A stretch of DNA of 51,558 nt from an uncultured bacterium (GTDB taxonomy: Bacteria > Hydrogenedentota > Hydrogenedentia > Hydrogenedentales > CAILVY01), in contig CALEDJ010000053.1 of the NCBI GenBank assembly GCA_937951485.1, forward strand, positions 1 through 51,558, read 5' to 3'. Shown here piece by piece: positions 43,852-51,558 of this stretch. The notes beneath the pieces were generated by a model. That model was not told the origin of the DNA, searched no databases, and saw only the letters and a list, made by a program, of their open reading frames with translations. The position numbers and the translations under genes were made by a program. The first letter of the stretch is position 1. Each line of letters begins with the position of its first letter.

Positions 43852-45306
43852 TTATGTCAGAATCTCACCCTCCGGGCCGATGGCCAGGTCTTTCTCTGTC
43901 GGCCAGCGTCTGCCCGCGCTTTTTGACACAAATTCCTCCTGCGTCAGCGCAAAGCGCGGGCTGATCTCCAACTGGATCGCGCAGATGCCTTCGGCGTCGC
44001 GGGGGACGGGGCTGCCCGCCGCGTCGAGCCACTTGGACCAGAGCGAGGCCATGCTGCGGCGCGCGGCCACGACGCTGTTCTCGCCCTCGTATTGCTTGAT
44101 GGGGGTGTATTCCCCTTCGCGTTCGATGCCCACGGCGACCGGCGGATGCTTCACAAAGCGGAGCGCATCGAACACAAAGGTCTCGAATTTGTAGCCGTTG
44201 GGCGCAGCCGGTTCAATGCGTTCCCCCGCCTCGTTGATGAAGGGTATCCGCTTGTGGGCGAGGTGCCAGGGGAACTGGTCGAAGATATCGTGAATTCGCT
44301 GCACAAACGCGGTGGAAATGATATGGATGGCGGGATTCCCCGCGCAATATCGGACGTTGCCCTCGGCGTCGGTCTCCAGCAACTGCGGATAGAGATCCAG
44401 TTCGCTGTATTCGATAACCCGGTACTCGCCATCGCACAGACAATGCACGCCCACCGCCTCGCGGACGTGATTCTTGTAATGATTTTTCGACGACATCTCC
44501 GCGTTGCGGAGCACATGATAGCCGATGAAGCGGGGGTCGGCGACCTTCACCGCCCAGTTGTCCACCTGGAAATAACTGAGCAGGTCCACGTTCCGGTTGC
44601 GCGCATCATCCAGTATGCCGTTCTCCACCATGGCGGGGATACAGCCACCGTGGCCGTTCGGATTCATGGCGAGGCGGTCGGGCGCTTCGAGCATGAAGCG
44701 GCCTTGCGCGTCCATGCAGGGCACAACGCGCTGTTGCAGAAAATGCACATTGTCGGGATCGAGATCGAAATACTCGTTCTCGTCGAAAAAGGCTTTCGTA
44801 GCCGCGGCGTTGGCGTCGCTGACCATGATGTACCAGGGCAACGCACAGCCGTAGCGCCGCTGGAGATTATGGATTTTATCCGCATGGCAGGCGAAAAGCG
44901 TTCTTCCTGTAATCGGTCCGATGGGATAGGCGCCCTTGGGGCCGTCAAAGCCCAGGCGCGTGCCCTGGCCGCCCGCCACGAGGAACAGGCCGACGCGCCC
45001 GGCGCGCAGGGCTTCTTCCCCCGCATCCCAGGCTTCCCGCGCGTCAGGCGCATCTGTGGGGATCACGGGGACCGGCTCGATATGCCGGAAGGTTTCCGGC
45101 GGCGGCTGTGACAGAATCCACTGTTCCGCGAGGCGGCGCATCAGGGCAAAATCCACCTGTGCCAGGTCGGCAAGCAGTGCGGTGCGCCCCGCATCGTTCA
45201 ACTGGTCCCAGAATCGAAATACATGGTCCTGGCCGTATTTTGCAGCAAGTTCCCGAAGTTCGGCCTCTTTCCCCAGAAGATCACTCAATGAGACGCGCCC
45301 TTCCAT
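43852..45306 (-). CDS. UDP-sugar pyrophosphorylase, UDP-GlcNAc type (UAP1/UGP2-like)
   Basis: The 484-residue eukaryote-style nucleotidyltransferase carries 'LFLVAGGQGTRLGFDGPKGAYPIG' in two parts near 108-130, 'WYIMVSDAN', 'PNGHGG' for uridine binding and 'YFQVDNW' for the metal. It should make UDP-GlcNAc or UDP-glucose from UTP and the sugar 1-phosphate. The ATG overlaps the zinc-ribbon gene by 26 bases; a GAGG lies 12 bases upstream. The likely GlcNAc kinase in the same operon supports an amino-sugar substrate. Confidence 0.9.
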   Translation of the reverse strand: MEGRVSLSDLLGKEAELRELAAKYGQDHVFRFWDQLNDAGRTALLADLAQVDFALMRRLAEQWILSQPPPETFRHIEPVPVIPTDAPDAREAWDAGEEALRAGRVGLFLVAGGQGTRLGFDGPKGAYPIGPITGRTLFACHADKIHNLQRRYGCALPWYIMVSDANAAATKAFFDENEYFDLDPDNVHFLQQRVVPCMDAQGRFMLEAPDRLAMNPNGHGGCIPAMVENGILDDARNRNVDLLSYFQVDNWAVKVADPRFIGYHVLRNAEMSSKNHYKNHVREAVGVHCLCDGEYRVIEYSELDLYPQLLETDAEGNVRYCAGNPAIHIISTAFVQRIHDIFDQFPWHLAHKRIPFINEAGERIEPAAPNGYKFETFVFDALRFVKHPPVAVGIEREGEYTPIKQYEGENSVVAARRSMASLWSKWLDAAGSPVPRDAEGICAIQLEISPRFALTQEEFVSKSAGRRWPTEKDLAIGPEGEILT

Positions 45307-45670
45307 GTTTGTTTATTTCCTCGCGTTGCCGGCGGTTCGGGAGCAATCCGGGCTTCGCCCCTTCGACAATTTCGTACTTGGAACCGCAGCCGTCGCATAG
45401 GCCGTAGTCAAAGCCCGGCAATTCCAGCGGCTCTTCACACTTGGGGCATGACGGCTGGAAGCGGGCATAGAGATGTTGGGGGGTCTCAAAGGTCTGCCCG
45501 CAATCGGGACATTGCCGCATCATTTCCGTGCGCCGCCAGCACCGGGTCAGCATCTGCTCCTTATCGCAGATCCGGCAATAGATTCTGCGCCCGACAATGG
45601 GGTGTTTGCCGCCGTCACCGGCATCCTTGGATCCGGCGGCGCCTTTGTCCCGTTTGCCGAACAATGCCAT
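45281..45670 (-). CDS. Zinc-ribbon protein
   Basis: The 129-residue protein carries Cys pairs 'CRIC', 'CPDCG', 'CPKC' and 'CDGCG', enough for two zinc ribbons, between basic ends. No enzymatic domain is seen. It lies between the DUF1573 protein and the UDP-sugar pyrophosphorylase. It may be a regulator or RNA-binding accessory; the function is unknown. Confidence 0.75.
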   Translation of the reverse strand: MALFGKRDKGAAGSKDAGDGGKHPIVGRRIYCRICDKEQMLTRCWRRTEMMRQCPDCGQTFETPQHLYARFQPSCPKCEEPLELPGFDYGLCDGCGSKYEIVEGAKPGLLPNRRQREEINKHGRARLIE

Positions 45671-45729
45671 GATTCATCGTCTCCCCGGGCCGCGTCCGCG
45701 GCACGTCAGGCTATCATATCCGAGCGGCC

Positions 45730-46929
45730 TCACCTCCGCACAAATCCGCGCACCACGATGCGCTCCGGATATTTTTTCCCCCCCATCAACACCGTAAACC
45801 GGACCGCATCGTCATGCCGGCCTTCCGGAGCATCCGGACGCAAGGTCACATCCAGATATCCAACCGTTGGCGTGGCGCCGGGACGGGCCACGGCCTCAAT
45901 CCACACGGAGTCCGGCACGATATCAGTGATTTGCACGGGGTGTTCGCCTTTGATGACAGCCGACCCGCCCGGTCGGTCCGGCGAACTCTCCAGTCCGGCC
46001 GGCGTCAGCATCAATCGCTTGGGATGTGTGGGTTCAACCGTGTAAGGGGCGATGACTTCGCCTTTGGCAAAGGCCCATAAGACGGGGATTCGTTCCACAT
46101 TGGTGGAGATGGTGAAGCGCTGGTGAAAGGTGCCGGGCGGCAGAAGCGGAGAGGGCGCAACAGTGATGCGGTATTCCGCTTTATCGGGAACGGTCCATTC
46201 CGATTCCGGCAGCGCCTCAAACGAAAAATGAAAAGTCTCCGATTCCTTTTCCTCGGGGTTTGGCCCGAATTCGCTGACGTCCAGCAATTCCACACGCGCT
46301 TCACGCAATTGCCTGAGAAGCATTGTTTTGTGTGGGGTTTCGCCTTTTTCCAGAACTCCGAAATCAATTTCTTCAGGTTCCAACGCAAATTCGGGGTCTA
46401 CCGATGCGGTGACATTCACCGTCAGCACGGGTTGGTTGGGATCATTGGAGAAAATGGTCAGCGTCTTATGGGAAAAGAAGCCCGGCACCCCCCTGGGCAT
46501 GAAGATGATCTCCATAAAGGATTCGCCACCGGGGGGAATCACGGCCTTTTCGGATGGTATGTATCCGACGGTGCACGCGGCGCAACTGGTTTTAATGTCG
46601 GTTATCCGGAGCGGAACTTTCCCATGATTGAAGACCTTCAGTCGGTGTTCTGTGTTGGCGGTGTTGGACACGGTTCCCAAGTCGAGGTCCTGGGTTTCCA
46701 CTGCGATTACCGGAACGAGGTCCTGCTCCGCATCTATGGGCGGCAGGGACCCTTCGCCGTGGGTGAGGGGTGTCTCCTTTTGGAGCCGATGGACTCGGGC
46801 CAGGAAATCCTCTTCTGCGGCGGGTCCCCGCCGTGATTCCTGCCGGCTATTGTATAGCGCCAGCAGCGCGACGAGACCGCACACCGCCGCAATGCCGGCA
46901 AAGAGAAGATGTCCGCTGCGCAATTTCAT
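45730..46929 (-). CDS. Exported DUF1573-type protein
   Basis: The 399-residue protein has one N-terminal hydrophobic anchor (about 7-26). An Ig-like DUF1573 domain follows: 'LDLGTVSNTANTEHRLKVFN', then 'PLRITDIKTSCAACTVGY' and 'FFSHKTLTIFSNDPNQP'. A second similar domain occupies the C-terminal half. The function of the family is unknown. It starts three bases after the kinase gene ends. Confidence 0.85.
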   Translation of the reverse strand: MKLRSGHLLFAGIAAVCGLVALLALYNSRQESRRGPAAEEDFLARVHRLQKETPLTHGEGSLPPIDAEQDLVPVIAVETQDLDLGTVSNTANTEHRLKVFNHGKVPLRITDIKTSCAACTVGYIPSEKAVIPPGGESFMEIIFMPRGVPGFFSHKTLTIFSNDPNQPVLTVNVTASVDPEFALEPEEIDFGVLEKGETPHKTMLLRQLREARVELLDVSEFGPNPEEKESETFHFSFEALPESEWTVPDKAEYRITVAPSPLLPPGTFHQRFTISTNVERIPVLWAFAKGEVIAPYTVEPTHPKRLMLTPAGLESSPDRPGGSAVIKGEHPVQITDIVPDSVWIEAVARPGATPTVGYLDVTLRPDAPEGRHDDAVRFTVLMGGKKYPERIVVRGFVRR

Positions 46930-46932
46930 CCC

Positions 46933-47943
46933 TTACTCCGATTTGAAGCGCACCCCATATCGGGTTTCCGCCTGTTCCAGCGCGTCGCTCAGCGTCTGGT
47001 ACACTTCTTCGGTGATTTTACTGTCCAGTTCCATACCCAGCAACAGCCCGCCCACGACGGGCTCAAATACCGGCATCACCAGCCGCGCACGCGGGCATTC
47101 CCGGTGGATCACCGTGCGCATGGCGTCAATCAGTACCGGACTTGACCCCTTGAAAACGCTGCCCGCCATCACAACATCAAAGGTGTCGCGGCACATGTTG
47201 AGTTTTCGGGCCACGGCATTCACCATTTTGCCGAGGTAGCGTCCGCCCCACTCCAGAATGTCATTGGCCGTCTCGTCGCCTTCAAACGCCGCATCAAAGA
47301 CCAGTTTGGCCATGGGCTGCAAGTGGTCATACGTGATGCGACCCTTATACATTTCATAAAAGAAGGCGTCGAGATCACTGCACCCGCTCTTCTCCAGGAA
47401 CTTGTCGGCCAGCAGCGTCTTGCCGATAATCCCGTCGCGATAACGCCAGACCGCTTTCAAACCCTCCGTGCCGATGTCGGTTCCGCTCACCATGTCGCCA
47501 AATTCTTCGCTGATGCCGCCCACGCGCGTTTCCTGTCCGGCGGCATTCACGCCCGCACACACACAGCCTGTGCCGCAGGCAATCACAATCCCCTTGGGTT
47601 CGCGGGTGCCGCCGCGCAAGCCGGCCATCGAATCGTTGCGGAACACACGGGGAATGTCACCGAACATCGGAGTGAAAATCTCCTTTTCCAGCATCTCGTA
47701 GTCTTCAGGGATGTCCGCCCCGGCGATGCCCATCCCGATGCCGGCGATGTCCTTGAGGGTCAGGCCCGCTTCGACCAGCGCATCCCCGACGGCTTTGCGG
47801 ATTTCCTCACGGGCGGCTGCAACGCCATAGGCTTCATAATTGCCCGCGCCCGCCCGGCCAAAACCAAGAACCCGTCCCGTCTCATCCCCCACGAGGCAAA
47901 ACGTTTTCGTGCCGCCCGCATCCAGTCCAAGATAATATCGCAT
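46933..47943 (-). CDS. BadF/BadG-type ATPase, probable N-acetylglucosamine kinase
   Basis: The 336-residue actin-fold protein has phosphate-1 motif 'LGLDAGGTKTFCLVGDETG', 'MGIAGADIPEDY', the adenosine loop 'IACGTGCVCAGV', and 'GEFGDMVSGTDIG'-like 'ISEEFGDMVSG'. These resemble NAGK-type kinases. The ATG at 47943 is preferred since GGAGG lies eight bases before it. Together with the downstream UDP-GlcNAc-type pyrophosphorylase it suggests amino-sugar salvage. Confidence 0.85.
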   Translation of the reverse strand: MRYYLGLDAGGTKTFCLVGDETGRVLGFGRAGAGNYEAYGVAAAREEIRKAVGDALVEAGLTLKDIAGIGMGIAGADIPEDYEMLEKEIFTPMFGDIPRVFRNDSMAGLRGGTREPKGIVIACGTGCVCAGVNAAGQETRVGGISEEFGDMVSGTDIGTEGLKAVWRYRDGIIGKTLLADKFLEKSGCSDLDAFFYEMYKGRITYDHLQPMAKLVFDAAFEGDETANDILEWGGRYLGKMVNAVARKLNMCRDTFDVVMAGSVFKGSSPVLIDAMRTVIHRECPRARLVMPVFEPVVGGLLLGMELDSKITEEVYQTLSDALEQAETRYGVRFKSE

Positions 47944-47999
47944 CAATCGCGCCTCCATCACTGCGCACGGCGGTCTCGCAGGCCGCGTCTTAATTCCAA

Positions 48000-48032
48000 A
48001 AGACGGCGCGGGAAAATTTCCCGCGCCGTCTT
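48000..48032 (-). terminator. Terminator of the pal-cpoB unit
   Basis: A perfect 16-bp inverted repeat AAGACGGCGCGGGAAA / TTTCCCGCGCCGTCTT has a one-base centre, so the top pairs open as the loop. On the minus strand a TTTT run closes it. It lies 26 bases after the cpoB stop. Confidence 0.9.
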
Positions 48033-48057
48033 CCACAGGGCATAAACTCAGGGAATA

Positions 48058-48882
48058 CTATTGTCCCCGTATCCGCTCCAAATCCCGCTTGGCCTGGTCC
48101 GCTGCCGGCGAGGTGGGATAGTTGTCTATCACCTGCTGAAACAGCCGAATGGCTTGATCCCTCTGCCCCAGGCGCGAATGCGCCACCGCCTGGCTGCGCA
48201 TCGCCAGCGGAATCTTGTTACTGGTCGGATAGAGGGTCCGCAGACGTTCGAACTCCTGGATGGCTTCCTGGAAGCGTTCCATGTTCAGGTAACACGCAGC
48301 CTTCCAGAACTGGGCGTTATGGCTGTTCTCATCGCTCGGAAAACGCTGCAGAAATTCCTCATATTTGACTAACGCATCGCTGTAATTGCCGCCGGCATAC
48401 AAACGTTGTGCCTCGATGTACAGGGCGCCCGTTTCCGCGCCGCCCGGCGGCACGGTGCGCATGTCCGTCGGGCCGGGAAATCCCGTTGCGGGCGGCTGTT
48501 CGATGATGACACCGCCCACGCTGCTCTCCTGCGTGCCGGCGGCCGGCATGCCGGCCCCTGAAGAGACCGTCAAGTTCCACCTCCGATACAGGGTGGTCTT
48601 CAGTTCGGCCAGTTCGCGCGCCAGCGCTTGCAGGGCATTCTGATTCTCTTCCATCATTGTCTGCAATTGCCGGATTTGGGTATCGCCCTCATTCGCACGG
48701 GCGATCAGATCGGCGGTTGTTGTGTTCAGACGATTGACGGAACCTTGAAGTCCCTGGTCCAGATTGCGCACGCGCACATTGGTGTCATTGATGATATGCC
48801 GGACATCCTTGGGGATGGTCCCGCACCCCATCATCAAGACCGCCATTACTGCAATGGCCGCCGCCGCTCTTTCAACACGCAT
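48058..48882 (-). CDS. CpoB/YbgF-like Tol-Pal associated lipoprotein
   Basis: The product has 274 residues. The signal peptide ends in 'MMGC' (C20), a lipoprotein rather than the soluble CpoB of E. coli. A coiled coil spans about 35-95; C-terminal TPRs run from ~150 ('ALYIEAQRLYAGGNYSDALVKYEEFLQRFPSDE'-type units, each with the A-x-Y pattern). CpoB links Tol-Pal to peptidoglycan synthesis. It follows pal by 35 bases. Confidence 0.85.
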   Translation of the reverse strand: MRVERAAAAIAVMAVLMMGCGTIPKDVRHIINDTNVRVRNLDQGLQGSVNRLNTTTADLIARANEGDTQIRQLQTMMEENQNALQALARELAELKTTLYRRWNLTVSSGAGMPAAGTQESSVGGVIIEQPPATGFPGPTDMRTVPPGGAETGALYIEAQRLYAGGNYSDALVKYEEFLQRFPSDENSHNAQFWKAACYLNMERFQEAIQEFERLRTLYPTSNKIPLAMRSQAVAHSRLGQRDQAIRLFQQVIDNYPTSPAADQAKRDLERIRGQ

Positions 48883-48917
48883 GATTGCTCCGCGTCAGTT
48901 TGTTGATGTCAAACGGT

Positions 48918-49454
48918 TTAGCGTTGACCACGATTGAATTCCACACGCCGGTTCCGTGCGTAGGCCGCTTCGGTCTTGCCGGGATCGGCGGGGAATTCCT
49001 TGCCGTAACTGATCGTCACCAGACGGTCCCCCGGGATGCCCAGCGAAATCAGGTGGTCACGCACCGACAGCGCGCGACGCTCGCCCAGCGCCAGGTTGTA
49101 TTCCTGGGTGCCGCGCTCGTCGCAGTGGCCCGCCAACTGGATGATCACACCCGTGTGCAAATACTGCTTGATCAGTTCGGCGTTCTGGGCCAGGGTCGGC
49201 AGTTGGTCCGGCCGGATATTGTATTTGTCGAAATCGAAATACACATTTCGCAGACCAGTGTCCCGGTTAAACAGGATTCGGTCCAGATCAATATCCGGCT
49301 GTCCCGTGTCCCGCCCCGTGTCCACCGGCCGATCCGTCGTCGTCGTGATGATCGGGGTCTCTTCTTTCTTTGACTTACAGCCTGCAACGGCGCCCACGGC
49401 CAACACCAGGCACAGGGTCAACGCTGTATAGGTCATCAGACTCTTCGTACTCAT
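48918..49454 (-). CDS. pal: Peptidoglycan-associated lipoprotein Pal
   Basis: The 178-residue lipoprotein has 'GAVAGC' (C26) at the end of the signal. The OmpA-like domain runs about 70-178: 'NVYFDFDKYNIRPDQL', 'IQLAGHCDERGTQEYNLALG' and 'GKEFPADPGKTEAAYARNRR', with the diaminopimelate-binding D and R residues in 'CDERG' and 'ARNRR'. It anchors the outer membrane to peptidoglycan. GGGAGGA lies upstream of the ATG. tolB/tolQRA are not in the window. Confidence 0.95.
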   Translation of the reverse strand: MSTKSLMTYTALTLCLVLAVGAVAGCKSKKEETPIITTTTDRPVDTGRDTGQPDIDLDRILFNRDTGLRNVYFDFDKYNIRPDQLPTLAQNAELIKQYLHTGVIIQLAGHCDERGTQEYNLALGERRALSVRDHLISLGIPGDRLVTISYGKEFPADPGKTEAAYARNRRVEFNRGQR

Positions 49455-49977
49455 TGCTGTCCTCCCAATAAACCGCCTATTGATTTTCTCTTACCACGTT
49501 TTGCGACAATCGCATTGTGCAAATGGTAACAGAATTCGCTGGACCCTTTCAAGTTCCCGTACTATGTATGGCCATGTACGCCAAAAAGTTCCAACAATCC
49601 GCAAGACGCCCCATCCAATCTTGCCCTATTCGCGGCATTATTATAATTCAGGTTATTAATAAGGCTCTTGCACAATGGACTGTCTCTGCGGACAAGAACA
49701 GGAAATATCTGGGATTCTCGATGGGACTGATGTCCGAAACGCTCATTTCACAAATACGTCTTAATCGGGGTCCGTTTGCAAAAAACTCATGCCGTAAAAC
49801 GGCCAGAGCGCTTGTCCCACGGACCCGAACCGCAATGTTGCAAGATGTGATAATATCGGTATAACTAATAACATATTTATGGCATCGCATTCACATTGCA
49901 AATACAAGAAACGAATGACAGCCTCACGCCATACGAAATATCGGACCAATCAGAGGTTCAGCGGCGTAAAGCAGCAT
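49455..49977. other. Intergenic region upstream of pal
   Basis: There are 523 bases with no supported gene. They include a relative of the MITE-like element (49661-49761) and AT-rich flanks. An open frame on the plus strand here is just the repeat translated. Confidence 0.6.
49661..49761 (-). mobile_element. Diverged copy of the 100-bp MITE-like element
   Basis: Read against the reverse of 36158-36257 it aligns end to end with no major gap. Shared blocks include AAGAACA-GAAATATC, GGGATT and GTCCGAAACGC-CATTTC. The inverted ends have decayed. Confidence 0.65.
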
Positions 49978-51201
49978 TCACCAGCCGAGTCTGCTGATAA
50001 TCCAGGCGCCGTTGATCCAGAACACTGCCAGCAATCCGGCCGCGCCCGTAATCGTGATCAGCGGCCCATTGGCGAGCGGCCCCATGATACGGCGACTCCC
50101 GCTCATGACGAAAAGCATGATGGCGCAAAGCGGCGCGGCCACGAGAGTGGCCGCCTGTGCAATGAGCAGGGACTGGGCGCCGCCATGGCCCAAAGCAAGC
50201 ACCAGCACCGCCACAAGGCATCCGGCGAGCATCACGACGGCGGACAGACTTCGAACGGTCTTGCCATCGAAGCGGGCATCCATGCCCAGCCCGTCGGCGA
50301 GCAGGCAGCCGCCAATCATCGCATTGACGATGAAAGAAGAAAATGACGCCGCGGCAAGACCGCAGCAGAACACCAGATTGGCGGCAGGGCCAAGCAATTC
50401 GCCGAGCAATTTGGCGATCTCGCCTGCCTGGGTGAATGTCTTGCCGGTTCCGTGCAGGGTCTGGGCGGCCCCGATCATAATCGTGGCGCAAATCAGCGCC
50501 AGCACCGCAATGCCCGCCCAGGCATCCAGGATAGCGTCGCGGACGCGCGTCTGATCCCATCCCTTGGCGCGCACCAGATAAGCCTGATAAAAGGCGGCGA
50601 CCGCCGAGAAGGTGGTGGCCAGCATCGCCCGCGCAATCAGGCTGTCTTCCGGCGCGATGCGCGGAATCATACCCTGGGCCAGTCTGCGCGGATGGACGCC
50701 CGTCCAGAAGAGGTTGGCGAAAAAAGAGAGCATCATCACTGCCACGAGCGCCATCATCAGACGTTCCAACGCTTGATAGAGATGTCTTGCGCGAAACAGG
50801 AACCACAATGACAGCGCGCTGAAAAGCGGCGGCCAAATCCAGGCGGGAACGTCGAAAAGTCCGCTCATGCCGAAGGCAAGTCCGATGTTGTTGCCGAACT
50901 GGAACCCGGCGGTCACGAGAAATGCGGCAAGTCCGACCGGCGCCGTCAGCCAGCGACCCGCCCGCTGCGCCACATAGCGCAGCGGTGTTTCCGGCAGCGC
51001 GCAGCCCAGCCGCGCGCCCATTGAGGTGTACGCCGCCATAAACAAGGCCGCCACCGCAAGCATCCAGACCAGCCGGTAACCCGACTCCGCCCCGGCGCGG
51101 CTCGATGCGACAATGCTTCCCGGCCCCAGCACCACGGACGCGGTAATGAAGCCCGGCCCCAATCGCCGGAAAAATGCGCGCCATTGTTCCATGGAAGCCA
51201 T
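49978..51201 (-). CDS. Nramp-like transporter without DPGN and MPH motifs
   Basis: The 407-residue polytopic protein has about eleven membrane segments and Nramp-family layout ('GPGFITASVVLGPGSIVAS' at 15-33, 'AGFQFGNNIGLAFGMSGLF', 'NAMIGGCLLADGLG'). In TM1 the metal-binding DPGN is G26-P-G-S29; in TM6 the A-x-x-MPH stretch reads 'FSAVAAFYQAYL'. Canonical manganese/iron coordination is thus lost, as in several Nramp-related subgroups that carry other ions or act differently. Start 51201 has a weak ribosome site; an in-frame ATG lies at 51192. A longer overlapping frame is a shadow. Confidence 0.85.
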   Translation of the reverse strand: MASMEQWRAFFRRLGPGFITASVVLGPGSIVASSRAGAESGYRLVWMLAVAALFMAAYTSMGARLGCALPETPLRYVAQRAGRWLTAPVGLAAFLVTAGFQFGNNIGLAFGMSGLFDVPAWIWPPLFSALSLWFLFRARHLYQALERLMMALVAVMMLSFFANLFWTGVHPRRLAQGMIPRIAPEDSLIARAMLATTFSAVAAFYQAYLVRAKGWDQTRVRDAILDAWAGIAVLALICATIMIGAAQTLHGTGKTFTQAGEIAKLLGELLGPAANLVFCCGLAAASFSSFIVNAMIGGCLLADGLGMDARFDGKTVRSLSAVVMLAGCLVAVLVLALGHGGAQSLLIAQAATLVAAPLCAIMLFVMSGSRRIMGPLANGPLITITGAAGLLAVFWINGAWIISRLGW

Positions 51202-51239
51202 TGTGAGTCCCGGGTCAATGGAATATCAAGGGAAGGAGA

Positions 51240-51322
51240 GGGAATGCGGAATGCGGAGTGCGGAGTGCGGAGTGCGGAATGCGGAATGCGGAGTGCGGAG
51301 TGCGGAGTGCGGAATGCGGAAT
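51240..51322 (+). repeat. 7-bp tandem repeat
   Basis: About eleven units of (A/G)TGCGGA occur in a row upstream of the Nramp-like gene. The period is exact, with only A/G alternation. Such tracts change length readily. Confidence 0.9.
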
Positions 51323-51375
51323 AATGTACCTATAGTTGTTCCATTTAGTAACCGCCTATATCCTATATGTCCTAT

Positions 51376-51558
51376 CAGTGCTGTCGAAAATATTCTGATT
51401 GCCGGGAAAAGCCTTCTATTATGATACCCTTTCCCCTCACCCCACCCCTCTCCCGTAGGGAGAGGGAGCACAAACATGCCTCAGGTTTCGCCATATACAC
51501 GCTCTCCCACGGGGAGAGGGAGCACAAACATGCCGCAGGTTTCGCCATATACACCCTC
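51376..51558 (-). repeat. Composite interspersed repeat, copy 3 (inverted, contig edge)
   Basis: This is the reverse complement of the layout at 1-158: CAGTG-CTGTCGAAAATATTCTG, then CCCTCACCCCACCCCTCTCC and CTCTCCC/GGGAGAG palindromes with CAGGTTTCGCCATATACAC spacers. The window ends inside it. Confidence 0.85.

Noticed and set aside
49517-49864. 115-codon plus-strand frame upstream of pal
   Set aside because: It mainly translates the diverged MITE-like element.
49958-51184. Overlapping minus-strand frame of the same length as the Nramp-like gene
   Set aside because: It lacks membrane segments and is Arg/Gly-rich, as expected of a shifted frame; the 49978-51201 frame has a transporter pattern.

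Overview
The window reads as a contig from an uncultured Gram-negative-type bacterium of the Planctomycetes-Verrucomicrobia-Hydrogenedentota neighbourhood; Candidatus Hydrogenedentota is my best guess. The basis is a large secreted protein with Gly-Glu linkers and a C-terminal QDWRISLSELL-type tail, many secreted lipoproteins, a PmoA-family protein, a DUF1573 protein, PocR-AraC regulation and a large-form SRP RNA. This placement is inference, because there is no rRNA here to test it. Pal and CpoB lipoproteins imply an outer membrane. The first ~160 bases and last ~180 bases are inverted copies of one interspersed repeat, so the window is probably a whole contig whose assembly broke at repeats.

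Layout. 1-2139: repeat, remnants of a methyltransferase/2-hydroxyacyl-CoA dehydratase gene junction, a PmoA-family secreted protein and a YfcE-type phosphoesterase. 2689-15024 (minus): a dense housekeeping block that reads, in transcription order, gspF-like, parvulin, rpsB, tsf, pyrH, frr, uppS, cdsA, prfB, murA, hisD, hisC and an M48 lipoprotein. It links translation, lipid and cell-wall synthesis and histidine synthesis. 15385-20925: a 901-residue modular secreted protein, a Fur-family regulator with a candidate operator, a VWA lipoprotein and a small zinc-ribbon membrane protein. 21041-23195 (minus): a tight operon of a coiled-coil MshEN (predicted c-di-GMP-binding) protein with two base-excision-repair glycosylases. 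23286-27508 (minus): a nucleotidyltransferase, a secreted SAM hydroxide adenosyltransferase and a secreted GH99/WbsX-like protein. 27704-30030: a lipoprotein, a tiny gene and 1.4 kb rich in repeats.

30031-32546: a complete metal ABC importer (ZnuA/ZnuC/ZnuB type) under a Zur-like palindrome. 32782-34263: a Cys/His-rich small protein and a YhaM-type exonuclease. 34292-36090 (minus): dnaX preceded by a ~276-nt SRP RNA gene with a UGAC apical loop. 36337-38551: an operon of a YycJ-type metallo-beta-lactamase protein, a PocR-AraC regulator and a 56-residue Cys protein. 38974-41725: a large lipoprotein, then an RsbW-like kinase and STAS pair. 41768-43826: 9-bp repeat arrays, then KDPG aldolase and a UroD-like methyltransferase-family protein.

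43852-47943 (minus): a probable amino-sugar operon (GlcNAc-type kinase, DUF1573, zinc ribbon, UDP-sugar pyrophosphorylase). 48058-49454 (minus): pal-cpoB ending in a clear terminator. 49978-51201 (minus): an Nramp-like transporter without the canonical metal-binding motifs. No tRNA, rRNA, CRISPR array or intact transposon was seen.

The least expected items are the MshEN/DNA-repair operon, the SRP RNA loop, the divergent Nramp protein, the exported SAM-cleaving enzyme and several families of short structured repeats.
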